Origin: Blasia pusilla
Lineage: Eukaryota; Marchantiophyta; Marchantiopsida; Blasiales
Assembly: GCA_050084515.1 (NCBI GenBank)
Contig: CM114272.1
Span: forward strand, 10,106,001 to 10,170,000
Direction: 5' to 3'
DNA: 64,000 nt
A model generated the notes under the pieces. That model was given only the letters and a program-made list of their open reading frames with translations. It made no database searches and was not told where the DNA came from. Positions 1 to 13,243 of this stretch are shown one piece after another. The position numbers and the translations under genes are program-made. Positions within the stretch are counted from its first letter, which is position 1. Each line of letters starts with the position of its first letter.

Positions 1-1289
1 AATTTTTATTTGGAAGCTTTATGCAATATAATAGGAATAATCATACATGTCAAGGGCTATTACAAAAATATGTGAGAATAAACGATTTTTTTGGCAATGT
101 ATGCTAAAATTATAAGTTGAATTTGAATATGCATCAACAAAAAACTTTATCTCAAGATTGACAAATAATACAGTTTGTTGCACTATAAATTGAATAAATA
201 CATCAATGCATAAAGAAACCAAACAATTGAGATGTAAGAAGGCACATTAATCATAGAATCATGTTGATTTTAAGGTTAAATGGTTTGTTCTTTGTGTGTC
301 ATGTAACAATTTATGATAACTTGCTATAAGTCTCTCTTTCAACTCAATATCTAGTAGATGCCTTTACGGTGCCTATACCTCATACATTTGACTACACGGG
401 ATTGACCACACTTTATGCTTAAGGAGCTCTCTTTTAAACCGTACGTGGAGTATGGACTTGTAAATTTTATTTTGTAATTTTGGATTGTCTCTGAAAATAG
501 ATGGGTTGGATTCATGGTAGTTATAGCAAGACTCTAACTTTATGGACAATCAAATGCTTTAAAGGGAAAAGGGACCCCATAAAGGATTTCTAAGAACATG
601 ATATATGAATGATGTTACAAGGGAATCAAACAATGCTTAATTACTTGTTTTCTTTCATCTATTCCATCGCCTTTGATGATCACTTATGCTAATTTTCCCC
701 AACACCCTAGGACTACAAAGGAGGAATATGATATGTAACAATGGTAAATTTATGATATCAAAGTTTATACGGGAAGATAACATTCAAAATAGTGGGGATT
801 GAAATGGAATAAACATGTTGGTTTTTGCAAAACCATAAACCTTTAAGAAGTATTGTTAACAATTTTCAATTGATTGTTAAAAATAACTGCAATTGTGTTG
901 TATGTTTATGGAAGCTTTAAATCGTAGTAAGTTGTGCAAATTGAGGGACGGTAAATGCAAAGAGATAAACGAGTTGATGAGATTAACGAACTCTTAGTGT
1001 ACGAGAGGGACATTTAATGAACCGAGCACTCAAATATTATCTTCATATGATTGTTATCACGTCTTTTAGATTGGAAGAAAATGCATTTGCATTATATCTA
1101 TGGAGGCCATATTTAGTTTTAGTAGGTGGGGAATGACACATTGGGGATGAGTATAATACGAGTCAACACTTTATCATTAGGTTTGGGCTCATTCGGGGCC
1201 ATAACTATAAAATTGAGGAATTTTATATTTATGGATTTGCTTGACTAACTAACTATTAGATGTTAAGATAGATAAGGTGACACCTACGC
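1..1289. other. AT-rich intergenic DNA
   Basis: No gene, RNA or recognisable repeat could be supported here. Reading frames are short and stop-rich on both strands. Confidence 0.5.
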
Positions 1290-1475
1290 GAATGCCATGA
1301 GGGGGAGAGTTTGGGATCAAGAGAATATCTCCATACCTTGAGGAGAGAGAGTTTGCAGAGCTCATTCTCTCTTTGTTGAGCCCTCGTCCAAAATTTTACA
1401 AGGCAATTCCCCTTGCCTTATGTGTGTAACCCAAACCTTCTTACCATGAGCGTGGATTTCTCTCGACAAAAATAC
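1290..1475 (+). repeat. LTR fragment of the local Ty3/gypsy family
   Basis: This stretch shares the diagnostic order of the family LTR seen at 23.0, 29.9 and 39.8 kb: a GGAGAGAG run, GAGCTCATTCTCTCTTTGTTGA, then a segment reading CCTTGCCTTATGTGTGTAACCC. Only the central part survives; both LTR ends are missing. It lies just upstream of a pol scrap in the same orientation. Confidence 0.55.
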
Positions 1476-1587
1476 AAACATGGAGTTTTTATGCTATAGT
1501 ATATTGGGGAAATTAGCATAAGAGATTATTCCAATTATTGACCGACATTTGTGCTTGTCTTCAAGCAACTAATTAGAATGTGTTATG

Positions 1588-1840
1588 CCCAACTGCAAAA
1601 AAATTGAAATATATTGGACTTGGAGTGTTGCTCACCCAATATAACGACGAGGGTGAAGAGTTTGTAGTGGCTTGCATTAGGGACTCAACCAATCTTACGG
1701 GGGTGAAGTACAATCGATACGAGGAAAATTACTTAATTGTAGTACGAGTCATTGCAAATTTCAAGGGTTTTGTCATGAAACCCTTTTAGTCTCATTATCG
1801 GTCACCAAGCAATTAGGCAACTCATGGTGTTCCACACTTT
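1588..1840 (+). pseudogene. Ty3/gypsy RNase H remnant
   Basis: The conceptual protein at 1,580-1,789 carries the gypsy RNase H signature: LGVLLTQYNDEGEEFVVA, followed by a degraded Y-x-x-YE-x-x-Y-x-IVV-x-V block. The same order (GLGAVLTHHDDKGREFVVA) occurs in the minus-strand pol remnant at about 63.5 kb. The frame is lost soon after a degraded HQ-x-x-RQL block near 1,806. The rest of RT and the integrase are not recognisable. It is a dead fragment. Confidence 0.6.
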
Positions 1841-3470
1841 CATGGGGAATCGAAGCTTGATTATTGTAAGAGTACAATTTTGATGCAGGACGCATACTTG
1901 GGGGATTTAACCAAGATGCAAGTGGAGTGAGTCACAACCCATGCTCGACTATACAAGATGTAATCAAAGCTTGTTTGCATGATGAGAGTGATGAGGAAAT
2001 GGCACATATTTTCCTATTTTGTATTATTGGCAATGAAGAGCCATGTAGTATAGACTTTGATATATAGGTTGGATGGAGAGTCCTCAGATTTGAGGAGGCT
2101 AATGAGGAGAAAATAGATGGTTGAGATATATACAAGGAAGGGGCTTGATTAGGATACTTACACACTAACAACATAAAAGGAAATATGGGTGTAAGATATC
2201 ATGATTAACTCCTACAATGAGCCGAAAAAAACATGTGGAAGGGGACATATGCTTTGTGAGTTGGGAGGATAAAAGGGTATGAGTGATGCCTCATTCTTTG
2301 TAGAGAGTATGGTTGGTTGAACATACCCACGAGGAGTTAGGGAATTTTTAGACTTAACATGACATATGGCTTATTCCATGCATAGTGTTGATGGTAGGGA
2401 ATGTTGACCAACCACCAATATTATATGTCCATCTACAATTGGTTCAATTTCCAACCACCACAAATTACAAGAATGATTGGAAATATTTGTAGTACACAAT
2501 CATGAGAATATACGGGCTCCGTAATTGCGTATGATGTCTTGTTTAATGAGGGTATAAATGGTGGTATGAATGGCATAGCATTAACTATCATTGATTGCAT
2601 TTATAGTTGATTTAAGAGCTATGCCGGTATTCCTTGCCTAAGGGCCTTTCCCTATAACCCATAAATATTATACCTTCTAAGTGAGAGAATTCAATAAGCA
2701 AACTATGGATAATATGATGGGAATGGAATTAGCATATCACATGTGATATGTTGGCATCATATGGGTATGTTAAAAAATCCATACGATGCCTTATCTTATC
2801 GAATATCCAAAATCCAGTTAAATTCCCATAACAAGCACTGGGATTTTAAATAGTAGATTGCAATGGCACATTCTTGGGCTAGAGATCCATGATGTCTTCT
2901 AGGGCCCAACCCTCACTCCCACTAATTTAATTGATACAATTTTGTCGTATTTGAATGGAAGAAGAAGTTTTTTCAGAGTTCAATATGCATGAAACTATTG
3001 AGAGAATAAAATCGCACCCAAGGTTAGGAAGTATAGTAAATACGTCAAGGAGATAAGACCTAAAAAACTAAGAGGGGCAGAGGATGCCTTCTTTTTTACA
3101 TAACTTGACGAATGAGGATGAGAGGCACACGTTCCTTTTCTTGCAAGTATTTTCGGGGGCATTCGCAACTACTTTGAGAGTCCACATTTTCAAGTCATGT
3201 GTGAGTAGAATGTATTTTAACTCTAGTTGGTGTGTTTCAAACCTTTATAGTTAATTTCAAGTCTCAAAAGATCCAATGGAATTGCAAAAGTATGACTCAC
3301 AAACATCCCAACTTGCAACTATTAGGACTTGTAAAACCCTTGCACTGTAAGAGTTTTAAGTATAATCGCAAATGAATAATGTATCACTCGCAAACAAACC
3401 AAATCTTGACCATCACTTATGTTCCCCTCTCATCTCCAATTGCTCCATTTGCTTTTCCTCCATGCTTCTC
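1841..3470. other. AT-rich DNA, probably decayed retroelement
   Basis: No intact frame. The position downstream of an RNase H scrap suggests eroded integrase sequence, but I could not identify a motif in it. Confidence 0.35.
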
Positions 3471-3474
3471 ATAT

Positions 3475-4075
3475 GCTAACTAATGTCAAACCAAACCCAC
3501 TCTCCTAATGAGAGGCTCGGGTTACTCACAAGGCTAGGAGGACCATAACTTTTCCGCCTCAGGCTAAGAGGTTCAACGAAGAAATAATAAACTCCAAAGC
3601 TCTTTCTCTTTAAGTATATCCCCTATCTTCTCCCAACCTTGCTCCATAGTAACCAATGCTCGCAAGTCAACTCCTTTGGCTCTTGATCTATTGTAGGGGG
3701 TCAAGGGCCACTTCCCAAAGTAGGATATCAACTTGTCTAAAAAAAATTTACCCAAAATACTAAGTTTATGTATAAAACTCCGAATGAGTTGAAACAAAGG
3801 GGAAACCTACTCTCTAAAGTTACCCATGGCCTCAACAAGTCATCCTTAACCTTGTGAGGCTGTCCTCCAATGTCTTGAGAGACGCTATGCTAGATATTGC
3901 CGATCTATATTAAAAAGATATGACATTTACCGTACACATATCTATTGCTACACAACATGCATTGTTATTACTAAATACACACACAAGCACACAAGATGCC
4001 ATGTGAACTCATCGCATTCAAATATTGAGACGATCGAGTACAACAAAATCTCCGATCGCCCCCAAGTTGGTGGTT
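3475..4075 (-). repeat. Ty3/gypsy 3' end and LTR remnant
   Basis: Read on the minus strand, this is a polypurine-like stretch (ACTTGGGGGCGATCGGAG, about 4,053-4,070), then a 125-bp module resembling the distal end of the LTR at 40.3 kb. The LTR start TGTCA follows at 3,925-3,921 and the LTR body runs to about 3,480. The same order of modules is found at 61.9-61.3 kb. It lies directly downstream of the gag-protease pseudogene on the same strand, so it is probably that element's 3' end. Confidence 0.6.
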
Positions 4076-4323
4076 AGGTTCCTCTAACTCCTAATAACCA
4101 TCTATTCCTATCTTCCATGACAGACATCTTAAGGACATTCAAAGCGAAAAGGCTGGGTGCATATGTTCCCCCATCGTTAGTTGCCTTCTTGCCATCCATA
4201 TCACAGACACAAGTCAAAATGTATAACTATTTTGTAGGGACCTCCTCTACCTCCTTATGCTCAAGAGAATCCATAGCAGAAAGGTTACCTTCCAAAAAGT
4301 CCTATGGCCTAGTGACTATTCCA

Positions 4324-5216
4324 CTAAAACCAGCCACAGATGCTAACACTATTGGGGAAGACCCTCTTGGTCGAGCCCCATAAATAAATCTCAAAGGAAC
4401 TTGGCTCATACGTCCATCCCCGGACTTCCAACCAGATCTATAAGACGTTGTCTCAATCCAGTAGTCCATCTGAAAACCCATTGGGTACTATATTGCTCCT
4501 CCATTGGGTACTAGTATATCATACGACTCGGCCGATGTGACCATTGGAGGTACTCCCAACCTGGAGCTATCAATCGCATGATATGGTCTCAACTGTATAG
4601 ACAAGATCTCCTGTGTCATGAAATGAGACCTATCATTGGCTCCTCCAAGTGATGTCTGAATCTGGAATGGGCAAGGCTCAAGCTCTGACCTCTGAATACC
4701 CAAACCAATACATGTTGCCTTTCCCAACATCAAAGGTTGGGCACTAGAGTCTAACAACACTCTATTTGGTCTATACACTTGTCTTGTAGGACTTACCAAT
4801 CGGAATATCCCACTCCGGTTGTCCAACATACAAACACCATGTGTAAGCCTCTCACGATCAAAAGGTGGACGGGCTGGTAATGCATCCATCTTCATCGTTG
4901 TTGCGTGCCAAGTAGCACTCGTACTCAATGCTACACCCGACATAGAGGATTGCTCCACCGCAACACCCTCATCCACCTCAGCACGTGTAGCAGTAACACT
5001 CTCACGTTCACACAATGTGGCTGCTAGCTGAAATACAGAAGCTAAGTCAACTCCTAAGGCCATCAACTCAGTGGCTGAAAACATTGGGGATCCCAACACT
5101 GAAGTTGCCATCCGCAATACTGCACTGGATGTTGCATCCGTGTCTACTACATGCGATGTAGATGCCTCAGTCCCCATTGTAGGCTCAACAGGAACCATGG
5201 ATGGCGTCCTAAGCAC
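4324..5216 (-). pseudogene. Ty3/gypsy retropepsin-like protease remnant
   Basis: A 242-aa open stretch (5,216-4,488) contains an aspartic-protease-like core: VLLDSSAQPLMLG where an active retropepsin has D-S/T-G, then a SLGGA block and an AESYDILV block. The third catalytic-loop residue is therefore changed (DSS instead of DSG). In another frame the sequence continues (GWKSGDGRMSQVPLRFI) to a stop near 4,324. After that it jumps straight to 3' non-coding element sequence, so the methyltransferase, RT and integrase are deleted. The plus-strand copy at 27.1-27.8 kb is homologous. It is a dead copy. Confidence 0.75.
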
Positions 5217-5428
5217 CTAAGACAACAAGAATGACAAGGGGAGCCTAGCCTGCCTCCCAGCCTCACCCCTCTGTGGGTCCAACTCCACAGTAGCACCACG
5301 AGGCTCTGACGCTCGAGTGACTCCTCTCATAACTGCAATTGAGCCTCAACCTGTACTGCACTCGCCATATAAGAGAGATCATCCCATCCATAAGAGGTGG
5401 AAGCACCTGCTCCCGAACCTGCTCTATG

Positions 5429-6835
5429 TTAGATACCAGCCATATTAGCCAACCTCTGCTCCAACTGCTCAATCCTAGCAACCATAGTTGACTCTATCGT
5501 AGTGGTAGGGGCAGCCACCGTAGGCTCTCCAACTGCTGGTCCACCTCTACCACCCCTACCACCTCGGCCTCTCAGAGCTACTCCACCACGGCCGCGGCCT
5601 GATCTCAACTCTGGATGAAGATCAAAATAAGGCTCTCGAGGATGACTTGGTCTCCCACAATGATCACAATGAGTTGGGGCTAATTGAGGCCCATCCTCCA
5701 AAGTTCGTCTCCCATCCTCTTGGGGACAAAACCTCCTAACATGATCACCTCCACATGTCCAACATGACTGTCCTTGCTGCGGGGCAGCAAATGAAGGCAA
5801 TGGTCTTTGCGCAAGCGTCCCTCTAGGACCTAACTGAGGTCGTGTGGACCCCCCACGACTCCCACTACTACTACCATCACCACTACTACGAGATTGTGAG
5901 GTGGACTGCTGAACACGAGAAGTAGTAGTTGTATCCCTACTGAATGCGGATGTCACCACCCTCTCCTCCATAATGTTAAGCTCAATCTTCTTAGATATAG
6001 GTGAATCATCACTCATAAGAGTAGCATCACGTATCCTACGACGTAACTCTCTGTCCAAGATCCCATACCAAAATTGGACTGCTTGAGCCTCAATCACATC
6101 CTGGATAACTAAAATCAAGCGTCGCATACGAGTGTATGCCTCACGAAGACTCTCACCGGTCTTTTGCTCAAATTCCTGTAGACTCCTCAACTTCTCTGTC
6201 TTCTCTCCCTGATAGTTCTTCTTCAACCTCTTGAATAACTCTGCAACCGGGCTGAATGATGGCGGGGCACTAGTACCTCCACTGGTACCCCAACTCCGGC
6301 TCGTACTCGCACCACTCAATGTTGGGCTGGCTGACACAGTAAGAGCACTACTACCACTACCACAATGGGTGATAGACACATAGTTTGGAGACCAATATTG
6401 TATCCATGCCTCAATCTCTGCAGCATGGTCCCTCCTAAACTTATGTTAATCATCCATGGGTGGTCCCTCCAAGTGCTGAAACAACCCCTTCCAAGCCAAG
6501 AAGGGTGTAAACAACGTGGCCTTCCGCAACATCTGTATATCACACCACGTATCAAACTCCTTAATGAAGTCCTCCAACTCAATGGTGCCCACTACACATG
6601 AGTATCGTTGTGGGTCCTTCATGGCCCCATACATCCCGTCCATGTCCCAAATCTATGGAGTTGCAACACTCGATAACAACATAGAAGACTTGGTGTTTGG
6701 AACACCCTCGTCCTCCTCTTCATGAATCGTCGGAAGTGGAAAAGGTAGCCGATACCTCAATCCACTTCGTGTAAAACCACCACTGTCTGCACCATGGTCC
6801 CCCACCAGATCACAAGACAGCTCCGTGATGACCAA
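5429..6835 (-). pseudogene. Ty3/gypsy gag remnant
   Basis: One reading frame runs from 6,835 to 5,429 with in-frame stops at 6,655-6,653 and 6,448-6,446. It encodes a retrotransposon Gag: an N-terminal GTIELEDFIKEFDTWC block, a FQHLEGPPMDD block, a helical EKLRSLQEFEQKTGESLREA region, then a Cys-His knuckle CWTCGGDHVRRFC (spacing C-x2-C-x3-H-x4-C, one shorter than canonical). A second CDHC segment, an Arg/Gly-rich stretch and a short coiled coil (IEQLEQRLANM) follow. The protease follows in a different frame, so the original single polyprotein is frameshifted. A homologous Gag lies on the plus strand at 25.4-26.8 kb. Confidence 0.8.
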
Positions 6836-8860
6836 CGCCGATGCCGCACCACCACCAAATCACCACCACTAAGTAACCAAGTGACGTCGATGTGGTTGTA
6901 CTATTCTAGCTCTACTAGCTATGGGTGTGGGCAACCTAAATTGTCATCACCACAAGAAGCCTCCCACGGTCTACTGGTCATCACTCTAGTCTCACCGTGA
7001 GAGAAACAAATGTAGTATGCCTAGTCATCACTCCAACCTCACTACCGGTAGCACACAGGTGTAAAACTACTATGGAAATCAGCGTTAGCCCTAACAATGG
7101 GCGCGCAAGGAAGTAGCAACGATGGAGGGGATCCAAATACAGGAAGTCCAAGGATAACCCTCCAATCGCAAATGGAAGTACAAAATGGAAATCAAGGTAA
7201 CAAAATCCACCAGACGTGGCGCCCCTTGAATCCACAGAACCAACCACCCAATTCTAACGCAATAGTTACTCTGCCGGTGGTCGAAAACGTGCTAGTCACA
7301 CTCGTAGCACCTGAAAATGTCACTTGCATGGAGAGGCCACACAGTACCATGCCCTAGAGGTCCATTAACCAAAAACCCGAGATGCATAAAAGCGCCTAAC
7401 GCATCTCCAAATAACACCAAATGAGCTACACCAGTGTGTACATAGGCATAGTTTAGTACTCATCAGTTAAGCGTCTTCCACGCATAATAGCCCAAAGATG
7501 GGTGACCAATTATGCAACACTCAACTCACAAATCTTGCAAAGACTGCCTCACGCCCAAGCTTGCTTGCTTGCTCCTTACTCCTTACTCCTTACTCCGCCT
7601 GTCACGCCCACTCGCCCTGAGCTACCACAAGTTGCCTAGAATCACATACAATCGAGCCAAACCCACTCCACGATGAGAGAATCCACGTCGAAGCTTATGG
7701 AAACCACCATAGCCAAGAGCTCTACTCACTACCAAGGCTAACTCCCAATGCAACAGGCTCAACTCAACTAACTAACTCTTCTTTGAGTACACTCCACACT
7801 ATATCCTCCAACCTAAGGGCGGGTCCTATTGGAAAAGTCACCCTCACACACACACACACATACACTTATGATGGAAATTTATGCCTTTCCAACCTACTTC
7901 TACTTAGTATGATTCATTTGAAATTTCACAAAAATGCTAAGTATGAGTCTCCATACATACTTTTTGCATAAAGTTTGCAAACCATACTCATAAATTCCAT
8001 TGCAAGTTCACAATAAGCTTTGTGCAAGTTGCATCAATCGCAAATTGGAAATAGCTTCAAGGGCATCGACTTGAAAAGCTATACAAAGCCCTTATTGACT
8101 CAAATAAATTAGAGTTTTAAAAGAGGGATCGTAGTGGACTTGCAAAGAAGTCGTTAAGTCAAAGGAAGGACCCCGCATCAATCCCTCCATCCTTACTAGT
8201 AAATGACGTAATCAGAGCTTACTTTCATGCACTATGTTCCAAATCTTCATTCCCATAAATATATCATTCTCCTTAAGGATGCAACCATTTGTGTTTATAT
8301 GTTAATTGATTAGCTCATGTGAAACCAACTTGTACTGTACGCGAATTTGAACAATACTCTAAGTTTTTTGTGGAAATAAAATCAATATTCTCAATATTAT
8401 ATTTGCAACCACTTTAGGAGTCGTAGGAGTAATAATTGAATTGTGGTATTAACCTAGTGGAATTATAAATTCTAGAGTCTTAATCCCACAATTGACTTGA
8501 AAATATGACAATCTGAAGCATACATTGTGAGTGGAATATGGCTCAAAAGTTATTTTTTCCAACACTTGTATTTGAGATCCAATTCAATCATAGTTTTGTC
8601 GCTAAAGGCTTGCAAGTTGGAGAAGTTGGGAAAATTAGCTCACAACTTAGTGGCATACAAGTAAAAAAATGTGAGTCCAAGTTGTGGTTTATACACCCAC
8701 ATGGTATTGGACATGGACTTACAAGGGTTTTGTAAGTAGTGGTTTTTCACTTGCAAAGTAATTTTGTTTGCTCCTCTTTCACTCAATTTGAACTCAAATT
8801 TATGGATATACAAAACACTCTTTCATAAGGAATTTGGCTCCTTCCAAACTTTTCATAAGG
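6836..8860. other. No gene seen; probable element leader and unique DNA
   Basis: Upstream (minus-strand sense) of the gag pseudogene, where a 5' leader and LTR would be expected, no clear LTR could be aligned. A CA-rich microsatellite occurs at about 7,847-7,861. Frames are short. Confidence 0.4.
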
Positions 8861-9248
8861 ATGACGTCACATCTTTTTAGGATAGACTGACAAGATCTAG
8901 AAGATCACCTTCGAGGATATTGGAGGACATCCTCAAAAGGTCGAGGATGACCTATTGAGGCTGTGGGTGACATCAGAGAGTAGGTTTCCTTCTTTTTGGC
9001 TCATTTGGAGCTATATAGAGAAACATACTATCTTGGTAAGTTTTCATTTTGAATAGAGTTGAATTAACACTTTGGGAAGTAGCCATTGATCCCCTTCAAG
9101 AGATAAAGTGCCAAGAGGTGACCTGTGAGCATAGGTTATCGTGGAGAGAGCTTGGAAGAGGGAAGGGGGTATACTTAAGGAGAGGGAGCTTTGGTACTCC
9201 TTGCCTTTGAGTAACCCAATCTCTCATTATGAGAGTGGGTTTGGTCTG

Positions 9249-9296
<48 letters not shown>

Positions 9297-9330
9297 TGTA
9301 GTGTGTGTACTATGTGAGAGAACATTGATA
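8861..9330 (+). repeat. Solo or truncated gypsy LTR with embedded (GA)n
   Basis: The left boundary (TGACGTCACATCTTTTTAGG) sits where the other family LTRs begin with TGTCACGTC. The body follows the LTR order, including TTTGGCTCATTTGGAGCTATATAGAG, which contains a TATA-like CTATATAG. At 9,253-9,293 the family motif TGAGAGAGACA has expanded into an uninterrupted (GA)n tract of about 41 bp. The right end diverges after the tract. Confidence 0.65.
9253..9293 (+). repeat. (GA)n microsatellite inside LTR
   Basis: About 20 perfect GA dinucleotides. It lies at the same LTR position as the much longer (CT)n tract at 61.2 kb. Confidence 0.95.
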
Positions 9331-10700
9331 AGTGGTTACTATGGCTTTGCCATATTCCAAGTGTTCATGCATCTACTAACAAAATTTACAGCAAGGAAGC
9401 AACAGTTTTATTGCCTCTTAAGCAAGCAAGTATGGTGGAAGTTTATGGAGTAAGGAGTTATCATACACATACCCTAAACAATATCTAAAAAAATCACTTT
9501 GAATAGTTTAGATGGATTTGTAGGTTGGAGAAAAAGAGTAAACAAATAAATTAAATTGTATCTAAAATTAAAGTGTACTTTTTTCTCTATACCCAAAGTT
9601 TGGAATAAAAAATGTGCATACAATTTTTCGTATCCAACAATGATGTGAACTCCAAGTATTGATTATTGTAATTGGGAGGATTGGTTGGATGTAAGATCTA
9701 GTAAGAAGTCTCACAAGTCTTGGAAGCAAATGGCACGATGGGCGAAGAGTACCTTTGAATTTTGATATTAAGGTATGATGAGGCAAAAAGGTAGTGTAAG
9801 GCTATGGAGCATTCTAATCGTTGCATTTTTGAACTTGAATCCATATGGAATGAGAAGGTGGCATTCAAATTAAGACGTCGACATGCATCAAAAGAATGCT
9901 CGACGCTCGGAAAGGAAAATCTTTCCAATCATGAATAAAAGGTGCGAGAGAGTTAAGTTGGTATTAATTAGGAATCACAAACCTACACCAGGAGCACAAT
10001 GACAATAGGTTCAATTAAAAGAAACAACGTTTCCCAAACTCGAATGGCAATAAATGTCCCTACATTCCTACCAAGAACAAGAATGAACCACGTGTATGCT
10101 CTTGACGATGCAAAGCCTCCTCCTAATTATACCTCTGCCCTACTCTAATGATGCCACTTGTGTCTCTTCCCGCACCGAGTACTCTCCTTGCTTATGTGAT
10201 TGGGAAAGGTGTCATCAATGACCTTCCCTATCATCGACTACGGGGACGGGATTGTAGAAGGCTCTTGTGATCTTGGGCTTTGTCTATTTGCGCCATCATA
10301 GAATCTCTTGGGTAAACATTGTTTCTCTCAAATCAATTAAATTTCATAGATGTGTCCCTGAATTTGGTAGCTCCCATGCAAAAAATGTTTTATCCCCTCA
10401 AAACTTTGAACCCCAAATGGATTTAGAACAGGGTCCAGGTAATTTCTTCGAGAGAATCGATACATTTCCGATACGTGTAAAACATGACGGTATATTTGGA
10501 AGTGTTTTCTAATTCCGGCCGGATGTTTAGATACTAATACGAAGGAGACCCTATAAATGCCCTTGGGTTTTGGCGGATGTTGAATAAACTGAAACTTAAA
10601 TTCTGAAAATAAGCCGGCGAGGTCAACACGTAAACGGGGTTCTCCCCGTTCATTGATTTGGAACTCTCTCCTTGTTCTATTTTAACACCCAACCTAAAAT
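9331..10700. other. Intergenic DNA, nothing identified
   Basis: No recognisable coding or repeat content apart from a low-significance open stretch at 10,267-10,512. Confidence 0.4.
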
Positions 10701-10905
10701 GGTACCATCTTAAATTCCTTAAACCATGAGATATTCTCATTCTCATGGTGCTATTCCCCTCCCCACCAGGAGACTTCTCATTGTGCTAGCTCACTTTCAC
10801 CATCCATTAAGAGGGGGCACACCAATAATACCCCCCCTCCATTTGGGTTGTGAGCCCTGCGAAAGCCGGTTTATTGGAGTCGGAAAGTCCGCCACATGGT
10901 ATCCC

Positions 10906-10911
10906 CACGTG
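10906..10911 (+). promoter_or_regulatory. G-box core CACGTG upstream of EF-1alpha
   Basis: A palindromic CACGTG lies about 115 bp upstream of the putative TATA box of the EF-1alpha gene. G-boxes are bound by bZIP and bHLH factors in plants. Function here is inferred from position only. Confidence 0.4.
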
Positions 10912-11019
10912 CTAGGAGGGGCAAGGTTTCCTATAAGGTGTAGGACTTTCCTTCGCGCAGCCGTCACGCCCACTCGCCCCGTGTTAGGCACGCTTTAGTG
11001 CTTTACCCACCCCGTCTCG

Positions 11020-11027
11020 CTATATAG
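11020..11027 (+). promoter_or_regulatory. TATA box of EF-1alpha gene
   Basis: CTATATAG stands in an otherwise GC-rich stretch about 330 bp before the leader-intron donor. Transcription would begin roughly at 11,050. No better TATA candidate is seen between 10,750 and 11,350. A telo-box-like ACCCTAAAC follows at about 11,038, as is common in promoters of plant translation genes. Confidence 0.55.
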
Positions 11028-11352
11028 CCGGCCGCCGACCCTAAACTTCCCACAGTTGTGACGGTCACGATCGCCCTCGTCCAATCCAACGCTCGGACTC
11101 GAAGAACGAAGCATCTGGGGAGAATATGCCCTCTTAACCACGTATACCTCTGCTTAGTCGGTCCTGATTGTCGTCTACCACGTTGATTATCGCTAATGCG
11201 TGACTGCGGCTCTCCGGGCAGGCGAGTTTGAAGACGTAGGTGTAAAGCGTTTGCCTTAAGACCGATCGCCGCAACCCTAGAACTCCTTTCACTTGTTCTT
11301 CTCGGAAGGGGAGAGCCACACATCTCCGCAGACGCAAAGCTCCGTGTTCTTG

Positions 11353-11802
11353 GTAAGCCCCCTTCAATCTCGCTCGGTGGTAGTGAATTTGGATGGTGTT
11401 TGCGTAGATTGCGTTGTGGATCATCTGTGCGGAAGGGTTGGTGTGTCTTCTGCGCTGATTTTGGGCCGCCGGTTGGCCAGACAGGTTTGATGGGAGTTTT
11501 TTGTGGTTGTTTTCAGTAGATGTATGGTTGTGAGAGCGGGTAAGGGATTTCCAGTCGCGTGTCCTTCCACGTTCATTGGATCCTGTTCGGGTGTAGTAGA
11601 TGTCCGGGTTTCGCTGTCTCCATCGATGGCTGCAATGATTTCACACGACTTGTAGAGCTTACACGCCTTGTAGGGGGACATCGATGGATCGATTAGGAGC
11701 GAGGGTTCTTTTGGTGTGCTGATGATGGTTAGAACTCTTTTCTGGTCGCCGCTCATCTTCTTTTTCATTCTTTTGTAACCTTCCATTTATTTTCCGCTGC
11801 AG
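11353..11802 (+). other. EF-1alpha 5' leader intron
   Basis: A donor (TG|GTAAGCC at 11,353) and an acceptor (TTTTCCGCTGCAG| at 11,802) frame a 450-nt T-rich interval ending 13 nt before the start codon. Plant EF-1alpha genes commonly carry such a leader intron, which supports high expression. The boundaries are read from splice consensus; no transcript was available. Confidence 0.65.
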
Positions 11803-11806
11803 ATAG

Positions 11807-13243
<1,437 letters not shown>

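Noticed and set aside
11003-11786. Minus-strand frames of 106, 96 and 121 aa in the EF-1alpha leader
   Set aside because: They overlap the TATA box, leader exon and leader intron of EF-1alpha and have no recognisable domain.
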